Shown: piece by piece, positions 1 to 8,875 of the stretch | Layout: each line of letters begins with the position of its first letter | Numbering within the stretch: position 1 is the stretch's first letter | Assembly (NCBI GenBank): GCA_910574935.1 | Contig: CAJTCU010000007.1 | Coordinates: 62,001 to 126,000 of the forward strand | Direction of reading: 5' to 3' | Source: Oscillospiraceae bacterium | GTDB lineage: Bacteria > Bacillota > Clostridia > Oscillospirales > Acutalibacteraceae | DNA length: 64,000 bases | Notes under the pieces: model-generated | Databases searched by the model: none | Told to the model about the DNA's origin: nothing | What the model saw: the letters and a program-made list of their open reading frames with translations, nothing else | Translations under genes and position numbers: made by a program

Positions 1-111
1 TCCCGGCTTATGTATTATACCGGATTCTTTGTAAAAAATCAAGGGGTTTGAGAAAAAAATTTCCTAATGGTGAAATACCATAAAAAGTCCTCAAAAAAAT
101 GCAATCTATAT

Positions 112-140
112 TTGAATATTTTTCCCCAGTTTGGTATAAT
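112..140 (+). promoter_or_regulatory. SigA-type promoter for ppx-ppk1
   Basis: A TTGAAT box (112-117) and a perfect TATAAT box (135-140) are separated by 17 bases, about 33 bases before the GTG start of the Ppx/GppA gene. The match is seen in the sequence; that it drives both polyphosphate genes is inferred from their tight spacing. Confidence 0.75.
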
Positions 141-172
141 GAAATCAGAATTTGTTTTGGGAGGGATTTCCT

Positions 173-1723
173 GTGAACAAAAAAGGTGCCACGAACCAAG
201 CGGCGGTAATCGAAATTGGCTCTAATAATATAAAAATGCGGGTATCTCAGCTAGTAAAGGGAAAAATCCACACTTTAGACTATCTAAAATATCCCGTGCG
301 GCTCGACCATGATGTGTTTGAAACTGGTACAGTAAGTTTTGAGAGCCTGCGCCAGCTTTCCTCTGCCTTGGGCAAGTTTTCCGAGGCACTTTTGTCCTAT
401 AATATAGAAAAGCCCCGGGTGGTATCCTGTACCGCTCTTTTGGAAGCCAGAAACCGCGCTCTGGTGGTGGACCAGCTGAAGGTCCGCAATAATCTGGACG
501 TGAATATTCTGGACAGCAGCCAGGAAAAAGCCTATATTTTTTCTGAAATCGAAAACCATCTTGAGTCAGAGGAATCTATAAAGCAGGGATATTCACTGCT
601 AGGGCATATTGGCTCCGGCAGTATCGGCCTGACAGTGTTTGATGGGGAAAAAGCCGTATACTTTCAGAACATCCCCATGGGTGCGCTGAAACTGCACGAC
701 GTACTGGGTAATTTGCGCCGCCAAGCTGAAGACTTTCACTGCATCCTGGAAGAATACATGGATACGGTCTTAAACCGCATGAACCTTTCTGGATTCCAGG
801 TACAAAATCTGGTTCTGACTGGTTCGCAGATTGATTTGATTGCTAAGCTATGCGATAGCAAAAAACTCGGGTCGGTCCACCACATTGATTCTGAAAAACT
901 GAAAACTCTTTATGATTTTGTCCGGCCTATGACGGCTGAAGGAATTGCTTTACACTATGGGATCACTGAGCACCAGGCTGCGCTATTATACACTGCCTTG
1001 TTTATCTATTGCGGCATGCTGCGCTTCTGTCCCCAGGCCAAAGAGCTTTTAGCCCCGTCGGTTGATCTTTCGGGGGCTATTCTACGACATATGCTTATCT
1101 CTAAGGCCGATGTAGAATGGGCCTCTTATCTGCGAAAAAACGCGATTTCCTGTGCGCAAACCGCTGCCCAATCATTCCACTGTGACTTGGCACATAGCCG
1201 GCTGATTGGAGAGTATGCCTGTAAGCTCTTTGATAAGATGAAGAAAGTCCACGGTCTGGATCCTTCTAAGCGGTTGATTTTGGAGTTAGCCGCCATTTTA
1301 CACAGCTGTGGCAGTTTTATCAGCGTCCGCCAACACAACCGATGCACCTTTGACATTATCCGGGGCATGGATTTGTTCGGTCTCTCTGAGGAGCAAGTAT
1401 TGGAGGTGGCCCTGGTGGCTGGCAGTATTACCGAGGCGGCCTCTGTCCAAGGGGTTCTTGAGTTGGCCTCCTTTTCTCCAAAGGAGCGGCTGGTGGTCTC
1501 CAAGCTTTCCGCTATTTTCCGGCTGGCTAACGCTATGGACAAGTCCCACCAGGAAAAGCTTCGTAATGTGAAGATCAGTCTAGATGACGACCGAGTGCTG
1601 ATCCGGGCTGAGTCCTCCTTTAATACCCTGCTGGAGCGATGGGATTTTGAAGAATCAGCCAAGTATTTTAAAGATGTGTTCGGGCTTTTCCCCGAGCTGG
1701 CAATAAAATTTGATATGATGTGA
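173..1723 (+). CDS. ppx: Ppx/GppA family exopolyphosphatase
   Basis: This 516-residue protein belongs to the ASKHA-fold Ppx/GppA phosphatases, which release phosphate from polyphosphate or hydrolyse pppGpp. The N-terminus has the family's phosphate-1 region (EIGSNNIK, near residues 12-19) and a second glycine-rich loop (GHIGSGSIGL, near 143). The rest, from about 300, resembles the HD-like C-terminal domain of long Ppx proteins. The open frame continues upstream to a TTG at 152, but GTG 173 is preferred because GGGAGG lies eight bases before it. The stop overlaps the ribosome binding site of ppk1, so the two are surely co-transcribed. Polyphosphatase and pppGppase activities cannot be told apart from sequence alone. 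Confidence 0.85.
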   Translation: MNKKGATNQAAVIEIGSNNIKMRVSQLVKGKIHTLDYLKYPVRLDHDVFETGTVSFESLRQLSSALGKFSEALLSYNIEKPRVVSCTALLEARNRALVVDQLKVRNNLDVNILDSSQEKAYIFSEIENHLESEESIKQGYSLLGHIGSGSIGLTVFDGEKAVYFQNIPMGALKLHDVLGNLRRQAEDFHCILEEYMDTVLNRMNLSGFQVQNLVLTGSQIDLIAKLCDSKKLGSVHHIDSEKLKTLYDFVRPMTAEGIALHYGITEHQAALLYTALFIYCGMLRFCPQAKELLAPSVDLSGAILRHMLISKADVEWASYLRKNAISCAQTAAQSFHCDLAHSRLIGEYACKLFDKMKKVHGLDPSKRLILELAAILHSCGSFISVRQHNRCTFDIIRGMDLFGLSEEQVLEVALVAGSITEAASVQGVLELASFSPKERLVVSKLSAIFRLANAMDKSHQEKLRNVKISLDDDRVLIRAESSFNTLLERWDFEESAKYFKDVFGLFPELAIKFDMM

Positions 1724-1733
1724 GGTGTGCGCT

Positions 1734-3845
1734 GTGGCAGAGAAAAAAATGCCCTACTATAACAGAGAACTAAGCTGGATGGACTTTAATGCCCGTGTGC
1801 TGGAAGAAGCCACAAAAAAGGAAAATCCTCTCATGGAGCGTTTGCGCTTTTTGGCCATTACTGGCTCCAACCTAGACGAATTTTTTATGGTGCGGGTGGC
1901 CGGAGTTAAGGCCCAAGTGAACTCTGGCTACAAGGCAAAAGACAAATTCGACTTGGCTCCCGAGGACCTTCTGAAAGAGCTGGAAGAAAAGACCCACCAT
2001 TTTATGGAGCGCCAATATTCTTGTCTGCACCGCTCCATTGTGCCTGCTTTGGACCGAGCTGGTATCCGGTTTTTGTCATTTATCAACATGGACCAAGAAC
2101 AGAAAGCTTATGCCGAGCATTATTTTAAGTATGTGCTCTTCCCTGTATTAACGCCTCTGGCTGTGGACGGCAGCCGCCCCTTTCCACAGTTGTCCAATAA
2201 GTCTTTAAATCTGGCTGTGTTGCTAAAAAGCAAAGAAGAGAAGGAGAAGAATTTTGCCATTGTACAAGTTCCCTCCATCCTCCCTCGTTTCCTGGAACTC
2301 CCCAGTAAAGAGGGACGGGCTTTTGTTCTGTTAGAAGATATTATCGCCGCCAATCTAGAAGAACTTTTTGAGCTGCATCATATTGAGGCTGTGTGTCCCT
2401 TTAGGGTGACCAGGGACTCTGACCTGGAGATCGACGAAGAGGCCGAAGACTTTATGAACGAGGTAAAAAAGTCCATCAAGCGCAGAAAGCGCGGACGTCC
2501 CGTGCGGCTGGAACTATTGCAAAAATGCGACAAGGACCTGCGGGGCTTTTTGATCGACATGCTGAAAATGAAGAAGAATGAGATCTACCAGCTGCCCGGC
2601 CCTCTGGACCTAACCTTCTTCGCTAAATTTGCTGGGATTAAGGGTTGTGAAGCGCTATGCTTCAAACCCATTATCCCAGTGGCGCCAGCCGATTTTTGGG
2701 GTTATACCGATATTTTTGAGGCCATTCGAGAGAAAGACCGCATGGTACACCACCCGTATGAAAGCTTTGACTGTGTAGTAAAATTCATTGAACAGGCGGC
2801 CGAGGATGAGGACGTACTGGCCATCAAGCAAACCCTGTACCGGGTCAGCGGCAACTCCCCCATTATTGCCGCCCTGATACGGGCTGCGGAAAATGGCAAG
2901 CAGGTTACTGTTTTGGTGGAGTTAAAGGCCCGGTTTGATGAAGAGAACAACATTAACTGGGCCCAGAAGCTGGAAAAGGCAGGATGCCATGTGATTTATG
3001 GACTGCATGGGCTAAAAACCCACTGCAAAATTGCCTTGGTAGTCCGCCGGGAGGAGGACGGTATTCGCCGATACCTGCATCTGGGAACGGGTAACTATAA
3101 TGACTCCACCGCAAAAATCTACACAGATGTGGGCCTGTTCACCTGCAACAGCCAGTACGGGGCGGACGCCTCTTCCCTATTCAATGTCATTACCGGTTAT
3201 TCTCGTCCACCGGAATACCACCACTTTGCTGTAGCTCCTCATGGCCTGCGTAGCTTTTTTGAGCGGCGCATCTGTTTGGAAACCGAAAACGCCCGTAAGG
3301 GCCTGCCCTGCGGCATTACCGCTAAGGTAAACTCTCTGGTAGACCCTGAAATTATTTCTCTTTTATATGAGGCCAGTCAGGCCGGGGTGCCGGTACGGCT
3401 GGTGGTCCGGGGCATTTGTTGTCTGGTCCCAGGGTTGGAAGGCATCAGCGACCATATTGAGGTAATCAGTATTGTAGGCCAGCTGCTAGAACACAGCCGG
3501 ATATTCCGTTTTGAAAATGCTGGCGACCCCAAAATTTATATGGGCAGCGCAGACTGGATGCCCCGCAACCTGGACCGCCGGGTAGAACTGGTGTTTCCCA
3601 TTGAGGACGTGGATCTAAAACAGCGGGCGTTCGAGATTTTGGAAACGCTGCTAAGCGACAACACAAACGCCCGGGTTATGCAGCCGGATATGTCCTACCA
3701 ACATGTAAATCGTCGCGGTAAGAGCACTTTTAGTAGCCAACAGGAATTTTATCGCCATGCGCAAGAGCGTTTAAAGGGACTTCAGCATGTGGAGAGCGAC
3801 AGCCCATTGATCCCCATTCACTCGGCTGAGGACGCAGGGCAATAA
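1734..3845 (+). CDS. ppk1: Polyphosphate kinase 1
   Basis: This 703-residue protein is the usual length for Ppk1, which reversibly transfers the gamma-phosphate of ATP to a growing polyphosphate chain. It shows the two phospholipase-D-like halves. The first has the autophosphorylated histidine region (KTHCKIALV near 427) followed by HLGTGNYN (near 448). The second has HSRIFRF (near 586) and GSADWM (near 603). The N-terminal domain begins with the typical NRELSWMDFN. GTG 1734 is chosen because GAGGTG at 1722-1727 is correctly spaced; the frame opens three codons earlier. It forms a polyphosphate synthesis/degradation pair with ppx. Family assignment is secure. Confidence 0.95.
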   Translation: MAEKKMPYYNRELSWMDFNARVLEEATKKENPLMERLRFLAITGSNLDEFFMVRVAGVKAQVNSGYKAKDKFDLAPEDLLKELEEKTHHFMERQYSCLHRSIVPALDRAGIRFLSFINMDQEQKAYAEHYFKYVLFPVLTPLAVDGSRPFPQLSNKSLNLAVLLKSKEEKEKNFAIVQVPSILPRFLELPSKEGRAFVLLEDIIAANLEELFELHHIEAVCPFRVTRDSDLEIDEEAEDFMNEVKKSIKRRKRGRPVRLELLQKCDKDLRGFLIDMLKMKKNEIYQLPGPLDLTFFAKFAGIKGCEALCFKPIIPVAPADFWGYTDIFEAIREKDRMVHHPYESFDCVVKFIEQAAEDEDVLAIKQTLYRVSGNSPIIAALIRAAENGKQVTVLVELKARFDEENNINWAQKLEKAGCHVIYGLHGLKTHCKIALVVRREEDGIRRYLHLGTGNYNDSTAKIYTDVGLFTCNSQYGADASSLFNVITGYSRPPEYHHFAVAPHGLRSFFERRICLETENARKGLPCGITAKVNSLVDPEIISLLYEASQAGVPVRLVVRGICCLVPGLEGISDHIEVISIVGQLLEHSRIFRFENAGDPKIYMGSADWMPRNLDRRVELVFPIEDVDLKQRAFEILETLLSDNTNARVMQPDMSYQHVNRRGKSTFSSQQEFYRHAQERLKGLQHVESDSPLIPIHSAEDAGQ

Positions 3846-3872
3846 AACCAAGGAGCCAGTTGAAAAGGCATA

Positions 3873-4414
3873 TTGAAAAGGAAGCTTATCTTCTGGATTG
3901 GAAACGCCGCTGTTGGCAAAATGACAGTGGGACAGGAATTTGATGAAGCTGACCGGCCTGCGCCTTTTCCACAACCCTATGACCATCGAGCCGGTGCTGG
4001 AGATTTTTGGCCAGTTTCACGCTAGGGCCATCACCCGATGCCGGGAGGTCATCTTTGAGGAATTCGCCCGCTCGGACCAGTACGGTATGATTTTCACCTA
4101 TATGTGGGCCTTTGACCAGCGGTCCGACTGGGACGTGAAAAGCATCTTTGCCCCCTACGGCACGGAATTCTATTATGTGGAGCTGGTGGCCTCCCAGCGG
4201 GTCCGGCTGGAGCGCAACGCCACAGAGAACCGGCTGCAGAACAAGGCGTCGGGACATAGCGTGGTCCAACCAGAGGCTTTTGCAAGACGATGCCAGCTAC
4301 CGCCTGGAGAGCCGGGAGGGTGAGATTCCTTTTTCAAATTACATGAAAATCGACAATTCCCAGCTTCCGGTGGATGCGGTAGCCAGGAAGATCAAAGAGC
4401 GGTTTTTGCTGTGA
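3873..4414 (+). pseudogene. P-loop nucleotide kinase-like protein, two frameshifts
   Basis: Three successive frames encode one recognisable small AAA/shikimate-kinase-like P-loop protein. Frame one, from TTG 3873, carries the Walker A region GNAAVGKMT. Near 3937-3940 the reading moves to the frame encoding KLTGLRLFHNPMTIEPVLEIFG. Near 4250 it moves again, to a frame ending ESREGEIPFSNYMKIDN and stopping at 4414. Reassembled, it is about 180 residues, normal for this family. No single frame yields a whole protein, so it is a decayed gene or contains two sequencing errors of one base each. It lies between ppk1 and pfk, in the same orientation. Function of the intact family is unknown to me beyond the P-loop. 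Confidence 0.75.
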
Positions 4415-4468
4415 CCGCGTGATTCTTTTACAGAGTATTTTTAATCAATCATTACCAGGAGGTTTTTT

Positions 4469-5545
4469 ATGAAACGAGTAGGAATTCTTACCAGCGGCGG
4501 CGACTGTCAGGGCTTGAATGCGGCCATTCGGGGCGTGGCCAAAGGACTGTATGAGGAGTTCGGCAAGGACGTGGAGATCTACGGCATCAAGGATGGCTAC
4601 AAGGGACTGATTTTCGGCGAGTACAAGCTGATGAAGCCTTCGGACTTTTCCGGCATTCTCACCTTGGGCGGCACTCTACTAGGCACTTCCCGCCAGCCCT
4701 TTAAGACCATCCGGGTCATTGACGAAAACAGCGTGGATAAGGTAGCGGCCATGAAAGACCACTACAAAAAAATGAAGCTGGACTGCCTGGTGATTCTGGG
4801 CGGCAATGGTACCCAGAAAACCGCCAACCTGCTGCGGGAGGAAGGGCTAAACGTGATTCATCTGCCCAAGACCATCGATAACGACATCTGGGGCACTGAC
4901 ATTACCTTTGGATTCCATAGCGCGGTGGAAATTGCCACGGACGTTATCGACTGTATCCATACCACCGCCACCTCTCACGGGCGCATCTTTATTGTAGAGG
5001 TCATGGGCCACAAGGTGGGCTGGCTGACCCTGTCCGCGGGCATTGCTGGCGGCGCGGACGTGATCTTGCTGCCCGAGATTCCCTACGACATCAACAAGGT
5101 GGCCAAGACCTTGAATAACCGCATTGACAGCGGCAAAAAGTTCTCCATATTGGCTGTGGCCGAGGGCGCTATTTCTAAGCAGGAGGCCGCGCTCTCCAAG
5201 AAGGAGCTAAAGAAAGTCAGGGCCGAACAGAAATATCCCTCCATTGTCTACCGCATCGCCGAGGAACTAGGAGACAAAATTGACAATGAGATTCGCGTCT
5301 GTGTGCCCGGCCACTTCCAGCGGGGCGGCAGCCCCTGCGCCTACGACCGGGTACTATGCACCCGCCTGGGCGCTACTGCGGCCCGGTTCATTAAGGAAAA
5401 GACTTTCGGCGTGATGGTTGGCATGGTAGGCGGCGTCACAGTACCGGTGCCCCTGGCCGACGTGGCCGGAAAGCTGAAGTCGGTGCCTATAGATTGTGAC
5501 GAGGTCAAAGCGGCCCGGCAGATCGGCATCAGCTTCGGCGACTAG
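4469..5545 (+). CDS. 6-phosphofructokinase family protein
   Basis: This 358-residue protein is a PfkA-superfamily enzyme converting fructose 6-phosphate to the 1,6-bisphosphate in glycolysis. Visible motifs are GGDCQGLNAAIR (10-21), the nucleotide/PPi-site loop LGGNGTQKTA (about 109-118) and the catalytic PKTIDND (about 133-139). The length and PKTIDND suggest the mixed group III rather than the 320-residue E. coli PfkA type. The residue equivalent to E. coli Gly104 is Gly, as in ATP users, but position 124 is Lys, as in PPi users. The phosphoryl donor is therefore uncertain. An AGGAGG box precedes the ATG; the gene appears monocistronic. Confidence 0.88.
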   Translation: MKRVGILTSGGDCQGLNAAIRGVAKGLYEEFGKDVEIYGIKDGYKGLIFGEYKLMKPSDFSGILTLGGTLLGTSRQPFKTIRVIDENSVDKVAAMKDHYKKMKLDCLVILGGNGTQKTANLLREEGLNVIHLPKTIDNDIWGTDITFGFHSAVEIATDVIDCIHTTATSHGRIFIVEVMGHKVGWLTLSAGIAGGADVILLPEIPYDINKVAKTLNNRIDSGKKFSILAVAEGAISKQEAALSKKELKKVRAEQKYPSIVYRIAEELGDKIDNEIRVCVPGHFQRGGSPCAYDRVLCTRLGATAARFIKEKTFGVMVGMVGGVTVPVPLADVAGKLKSVPIDCDEVKAARQIGISFGD

Positions 5546-5557
5546 TAGGAGAATGTT

Positions 5558-5674
5558 ATGGCTTTTTGGGAAAAAATGGAATTCATTCCATTCCCCAATG
5601 TTCGTATTGTTGGGCACGAAGTGACATGCTCTCTTGACCCGATAAGGAAAAATTCGGTTCCAGCTCTTTGAAAT
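5558..5674 (+). pseudogene. 5' relic of a GyrI-like effector-binding gene
   Basis: A start codon with an AGGAG box (5547-5551) opens a frame of 38 codons that stops at 5674. The peptide (containing NVRIVGHEVTCSLD and ending NSVPAL) resembles the beginning of stand-alone GyrI-like/AraC effector-binding domain proteins, which normally run to about 150 residues. The following 120 bases hold no continuation in any frame, although a short stretch reading EVYPDDLLYS (about 5737-5766) could be a remnant of the far end. It immediately precedes an intact gene of the same general superfamily, so it may be a decayed neighbour or duplicate. Assignment rests on my recognition of a short segment. Confidence 0.45.
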
Positions 5675-5801
5675 TGGCATGCTAAAGCAGTTTGCCCTTA
5701 GCTCTGGAGAGCTGCACCATTGGCTGGAGCTCTGAGGTGTACCCGGACGATCTGTTATATTCAGCCGTGCAAGGAAAACTAATTTTCAGGAGGTTTCTCT
5801 C

Positions 5802-6287
5802 ATGGACTATCGTATCATTTCCCTGCCTTCCTTTACCGCTGTGACTTCCGGCCCGGACCCGGACATGGACTTTTCTCCCCAGGGCCGGCTGGGAAAATTC
5901 AACGCTTATTTCAGTGCCATCACCCCCTCCCCCAGAGATGCTTTTATGCCCCGGGACTTCCTATTCTTTAACGCTGGGGCCGGTGGGCTGGAATGGTGGT
6001 GGGCCCTTGAGGAGGGAATGCCAGACGGCGGCTTTCCAAAGGTCTTCTTTGAGGGCGGTATTTATTTGACCTATACCTACCGGGACCATGACCAGGAGGA
6101 GAATAACCGGCTTTACCAAGAGGCCGTGGCTTTTGTCAACAGCAGCGCGGTTTTCCAGCTGGACGAGCGGCCCGGGCACTACTCCATGGGGCATATTATC
6201 ACGCCCCCGCAGGTCATTCCGGCCCAGGGCTTCGCCCTGATGGAGTGCTTCGTGCCCATCAGACTAAAGCAGGACTGCAATCTATAA
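5802..6287 (+). CDS. GyrI-like small-molecule-binding domain protein
   Basis: The 161-residue product looks like a stand-alone effector-binding (GyrI-like/AraC_E_bind) domain. It opens with the characteristic first strand (YRIISLPSFTAVTSG), has a central aromatic segment (GLEWWWALEEGM), and ends in a strand of the type ALMECFVPIRL seen at the end of such domains. No DNA-binding segment is present, so it would bind a ligand rather than regulate on its own. AGGAGG lies at the right distance before ATG 5802. It is followed after 56 bases by a sugar-phosphate isomerase gene but no functional link is evident. The ligand is unknown. Confidence 0.6.
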   Translation: MDYRIISLPSFTAVTSGPDPDMDFSPQGRLGKFNAYFSAITPSPRDAFMPRDFLFFNAGAGGLEWWWALEEGMPDGGFPKVFFEGGIYLTYTYRDHDQEENNRLYQEAVAFVNSSAVFQLDERPGHYSMGHIITPPQVIPAQGFALMECFVPIRLKQDCNL

Positions 6288-6343
6288 ATCTGTAGCCCCA
6301 ACCAATTTTATAATATATCATGCATCAAGAAAGGAAAATCATT

Positions 6344-7216
6344 ATGAAATTCTCAGTTAGCCTTTACAGCTTTTTCCCGGCCTTGCAAAAAGGTGAACTT
6401 ACGCTGCTAGAATGTGTGGCCAAGGCCAAGGAACTGGGCTTTGATGCCGTGGAGGCCGTAGACTTTGTGTTTATGTGTTCTCCAGAAGAAATGCCCCAAA
6501 AGGCCCGAGAGCTGAAAGCCGAGGCCGACCGGCAAGGCCTGGCCATCTCCTCTTTCGCGGTGGGCGCGGACCTGCTTAACGGCATCAACGGCAGCGGTGG
6601 CGGCAAGGCGGAGATTGAGCGGGTTAAGTCCATGGTGGACATTGCCGCGATTTTAGGTGCGCCCCGTATGCGCCACGACATCACCTCTGGCAAAAAAGGC
6701 GCTCCTTGCAGCTACGCCTCCCTGGTGCCGGAGCTGGCCCAGGCGGTACGAGAGATCACCGAGTACGCCGCTGGCAAGGGGATTATGACCATGACCGAGA
6801 ACCACGGCTACTTCTCTCAGGATTCCCAGCGGGTGGAGATGCTATATAACGCCGTGAACCACCCCAACTTTGCCCTGCTGTGCGACATGGGCAACTTTAT
6901 GTGCGCCGACGAGGACCCCGCCCTGGCGGTGGCCCGGGTAGCCCCCTATGTAAAGTACGTCCATGCCAAAGACTTTATTTGGAAGAGTTATAAAGACGCC
7001 AACCCCGGCGAGGGAGCCATTCCCACCCGGTCCGGCAACTATCTGCGGGGCACTGTCATTGGCCACGGGAATGTGCCGGTAAAGCAGTGCCTGCATATCT
7101 TGAAAGCGGCGGGGTACGACGACACCGTGGCCATCGAGTTTGAAGGCCTGGAGCCCTGTGTGGAGGCCGTACGCATCGGGCTGGCCAACCTAAAGCGTTA
7201 CTGGGAAGAAGCCTAA
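6344..7216 (+). CDS. Sugar phosphate isomerase/epimerase (xylose isomerase-like TIM barrel)
   Basis: This 290-residue protein is of the AP-endonuclease-2/xylose isomerase-like TIM barrel family that includes inositol and ketose epimerases. Metal-ligand-type motifs are visible: TENHGYF (near 151), LLCDMGNFM (near 179), YVHAKDF (near 206) and the C-terminal VAIEFEGLEP (near 261). ATG 6344 has an AGAAAGGA box; the frame is open to 6320 but without a better site. The next gene, a Gfo/Idh/MocA dehydrogenase, follows after 18 bases, and this pairing is common in sugar or inositol catabolic operons. A similar pair recurs at 36.8-38.9 kb. The substrate cannot be assigned. Confidence 0.8.
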   Translation: MKFSVSLYSFFPALQKGELTLLECVAKAKELGFDAVEAVDFVFMCSPEEMPQKARELKAEADRQGLAISSFAVGADLLNGINGSGGGKAEIERVKSMVDIAAILGAPRMRHDITSGKKGAPCSYASLVPELAQAVREITEYAAGKGIMTMTENHGYFSQDSQRVEMLYNAVNHPNFALLCDMGNFMCADEDPALAVARVAPYVKYVHAKDFIWKSYKDANPGEGAIPTRSGNYLRGTVIGHGNVPVKQCLHILKAAGYDDTVAIEFEGLEPCVEAVRIGLANLKRYWEEA

Positions 7217-7234
7217 CGCAGAAAGGATGCTTTA

Positions 7235-8233
7235 ATGTTAAAATTTGCCACCATTGGTTCCGGCTGGATTACCGATGAATATATCCACGGAGCAAAAGAT
7301 AGCGGCCTATGGGAGCTGGCCGCCGTCTATTCCCGAGACCCCGCCCGGGGGCGGGAATACGCCCAAAAGCATGGGGCCAAGCTGGTCTTTACCGATTTGC
7401 GGGAGCTGGCCCAATCGCCAGAGATAGACGCGGTCTATGTGGCCAGCCCCAACGCGGCCCACTATGAGCAGTGCAAAGCCCTGCTGTTGGGCGGTAAGCA
7501 TGTGATCTGCGAAAAGCCCCTTTGCGCCCAGGCCTGGAAAGTTAAAGAACTGGTAAAACTTTCAGAGGAAAAGGGCCTGGTTTTTCTGGAAGCCATCATG
7601 TTTCTGCACCAACCCCAGCTGAAAAAATTGGAGAACGCCATGAGCCAGATTGGCAATATCACCATGGCGAAGTTCGACTTCTGCCAGCGTTCTTCCAAGC
7701 TGGACGCTTACCAAAGAGGCGAACTGCCTAATATCTTTAATCCCCAGATGGAAACCGGTGCTTTAATGGACCTGGGCGTTTACTGCGTCTACCCGGTTCT
7801 GCACCTGTTTGGGCCGCCTGTTAGCTATCGGGTGGAGCGCACTCTGCTGGAAAGCGGCGCCGATGCCAACGGCGCGCTGATCCTGACCTACCCGAACGGG
7901 CTGGTCACCCTGACCTATTCCAAAATCAGTCAGGCCGGGGCCAACTCAGATATTCAAGGCGACCGGGGAACCATCACCATCGACTCCATCTCCAAACTAA
8001 ACGGCATGGCCCTGCACCGCCGGGACGGTACGGTGGAGCTGCTGCACGGCGAGGACGAGAAATATAAGCTGATGGGCAACGAGGCTAGGGACTTCTACCG
8101 CTACATCACTCAGCCGGAGGCCAGCCGCCAAGAGTACGCCAACTGCTCTCAGATGAGCGTGAAGGTGGCTGAATTCCTGGAGGATGTGCGTCGGCGGTCG
8201 GGGATCTCCTTCCCTGGCGACCAAGAGGCGTAA
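7235..8233 (+). CDS. Gfo/Idh/MocA family oxidoreductase
   Basis: The 332-residue protein has the N-terminal Rossmann fold of the family (FATIGSGWIT, residues 4-13) with the diagnostic CEKPLC motif near 90-95, followed by the C-terminal alpha/beta substrate domain (DLGVYCVYP near 178-186). These enzymes oxidise or reduce sugars, inositols or their derivatives with bound NAD(P). It has an AAAGGA ribosome binding site and lies 18 bases after the TIM-barrel isomerase, with which it is probably co-transcribed and metabolically linked. An intrinsic terminator follows at 8279. The substrate is unknown. Confidence 0.85.
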   Translation: MLKFATIGSGWITDEYIHGAKDSGLWELAAVYSRDPARGREYAQKHGAKLVFTDLRELAQSPEIDAVYVASPNAAHYEQCKALLLGGKHVICEKPLCAQAWKVKELVKLSEEKGLVFLEAIMFLHQPQLKKLENAMSQIGNITMAKFDFCQRSSKLDAYQRGELPNIFNPQMETGALMDLGVYCVYPVLHLFGPPVSYRVERTLLESGADANGALILTYPNGLVTLTYSKISQAGANSDIQGDRGTITIDSISKLNGMALHRRDGTVELLHGEDEKYKLMGNEARDFYRYITQPEASRQEYANCSQMSVKVAEFLEDVRRRSGISFPGDQEA

Positions 8234-8278
8234 ATAGCGGCCGAACCGCTTATCGAGACGAACGCTTTTCGCGCTCAT

Positions 8279-8310
8279 AAAAAAGGATCCCACGGGGTCC
8301 TTTTTCTTTT
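8279..8310 (+). terminator. Intrinsic terminator after Gfo/Idh/MocA gene
   Basis: An A-rich stem whose left arm ends GGATCC (8280-8290) pairs with a right arm (8295-8305) ending CCTTTTT, with one G-T wobble and a four-base loop, followed by TTTTTCTTTT. It closes the 6344-8233 pair. Confidence 0.8.
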
Positions 8311-8414
8311 CGTCGCACCGCACAAATAAAATACGCGGCGGTGCCGATGGATTATGGCGCGTGTTTGCTCTTAGACCGATTATATCATTATGCAAAGCCG
8401 GTTCTACCTGACTC

Positions 8415-8443
8415 TTGACAAATTCCCCTACCAGTGGTATAGT
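8415..8443 (+). promoter_or_regulatory. SigA-type promoter, probably for ilvA
   Basis: A perfect TTGACA (8415-8420) and TATAGT (8438-8443) are separated by 17 bases. The only good gene downstream on this strand is ilvA at 8876, which implies an unusually long leader. Confidence 0.65.
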
Positions 8444-8795
8444 ATCTATAAATAACCGCAAAAGCTGTGGTGTCTTATTTATCGTCTTGCCCTTTTAAAG
8501 CAACGCGAACACCGAAATCTAAAAAGTTTTTTGGGTGTTTTTATAGCAGACGAGATATGCCAAGCATAAACCGCAGCCCTGTACAAGGGGTGTATTCCAC
8601 TCTTAAATTTCGAGAGCTTATTTCAGCCGAAAAGAAGCTTGGTATTTACGTTAATGGCTGCCCTTATTTCGGTTTGTAAAGCCAAAAGTACGGGAAGCAC
8701 ATAAGGGTTACGTATTTAGCAGGCGGAACACCTTGAAAATACGGGGTTTTCGGAAGATAGCTAAGATAAATATGAATTTTTCCAGCGAACAAGTT

Positions 8796-8822
8796 GCACC
8801 CTTCAAAGCTTTGAATGGGTGC
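8796..8822 (+). promoter_or_regulatory. Strong hairpin in the ilvA leader
   Basis: The arms GCACCCTTCAAA and TTTGAA-T-GGGTGC form a nearly perfect 27-base inverted repeat, 53 bases before the ilvA start codon. There is no U-tract after it, so it is not a classical terminator. It may be part of a leader structure or a protein-binding site. Confidence 0.4.
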
Positions 8823-8875
8823 GCAATTATTATTTGTGCAATTGTGCTGGGAGTTTTACAGAATGGGGAATTCAC

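Larger units (their letters stand above)
8311..8875 (+). other. Gene-poor 565-base leader region upstream of ilvA
   Basis: No convincing protein gene lies here. It holds a good promoter (8415-8443) and a 70-codon frame (8467-8679) without a ribosome binding site that I do not accept. It also holds a hairpin (8796-8822) and a frame rich in Ile/Val/Leu codons that overlaps the ilvA start. If the promoter serves ilvA, the untranslated leader is about 425 bases long, which suggests control by the leader, but no T-box core (GGTACCGCG type) is present. Confidence 0.5.

Noticed and set aside
7997-8461. 154-codon minus-strand frame across the terminator at 8279
   Set aside because: It crosses an intrinsic terminator and overlaps the end of a solid gene; it has no ribosome binding site.
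8467-8679. 70-codon plus-strand frame in the ilvA leader
   Set aside because: It starts at a GTG without a ribosome binding site, and the product resembles nothing I know.
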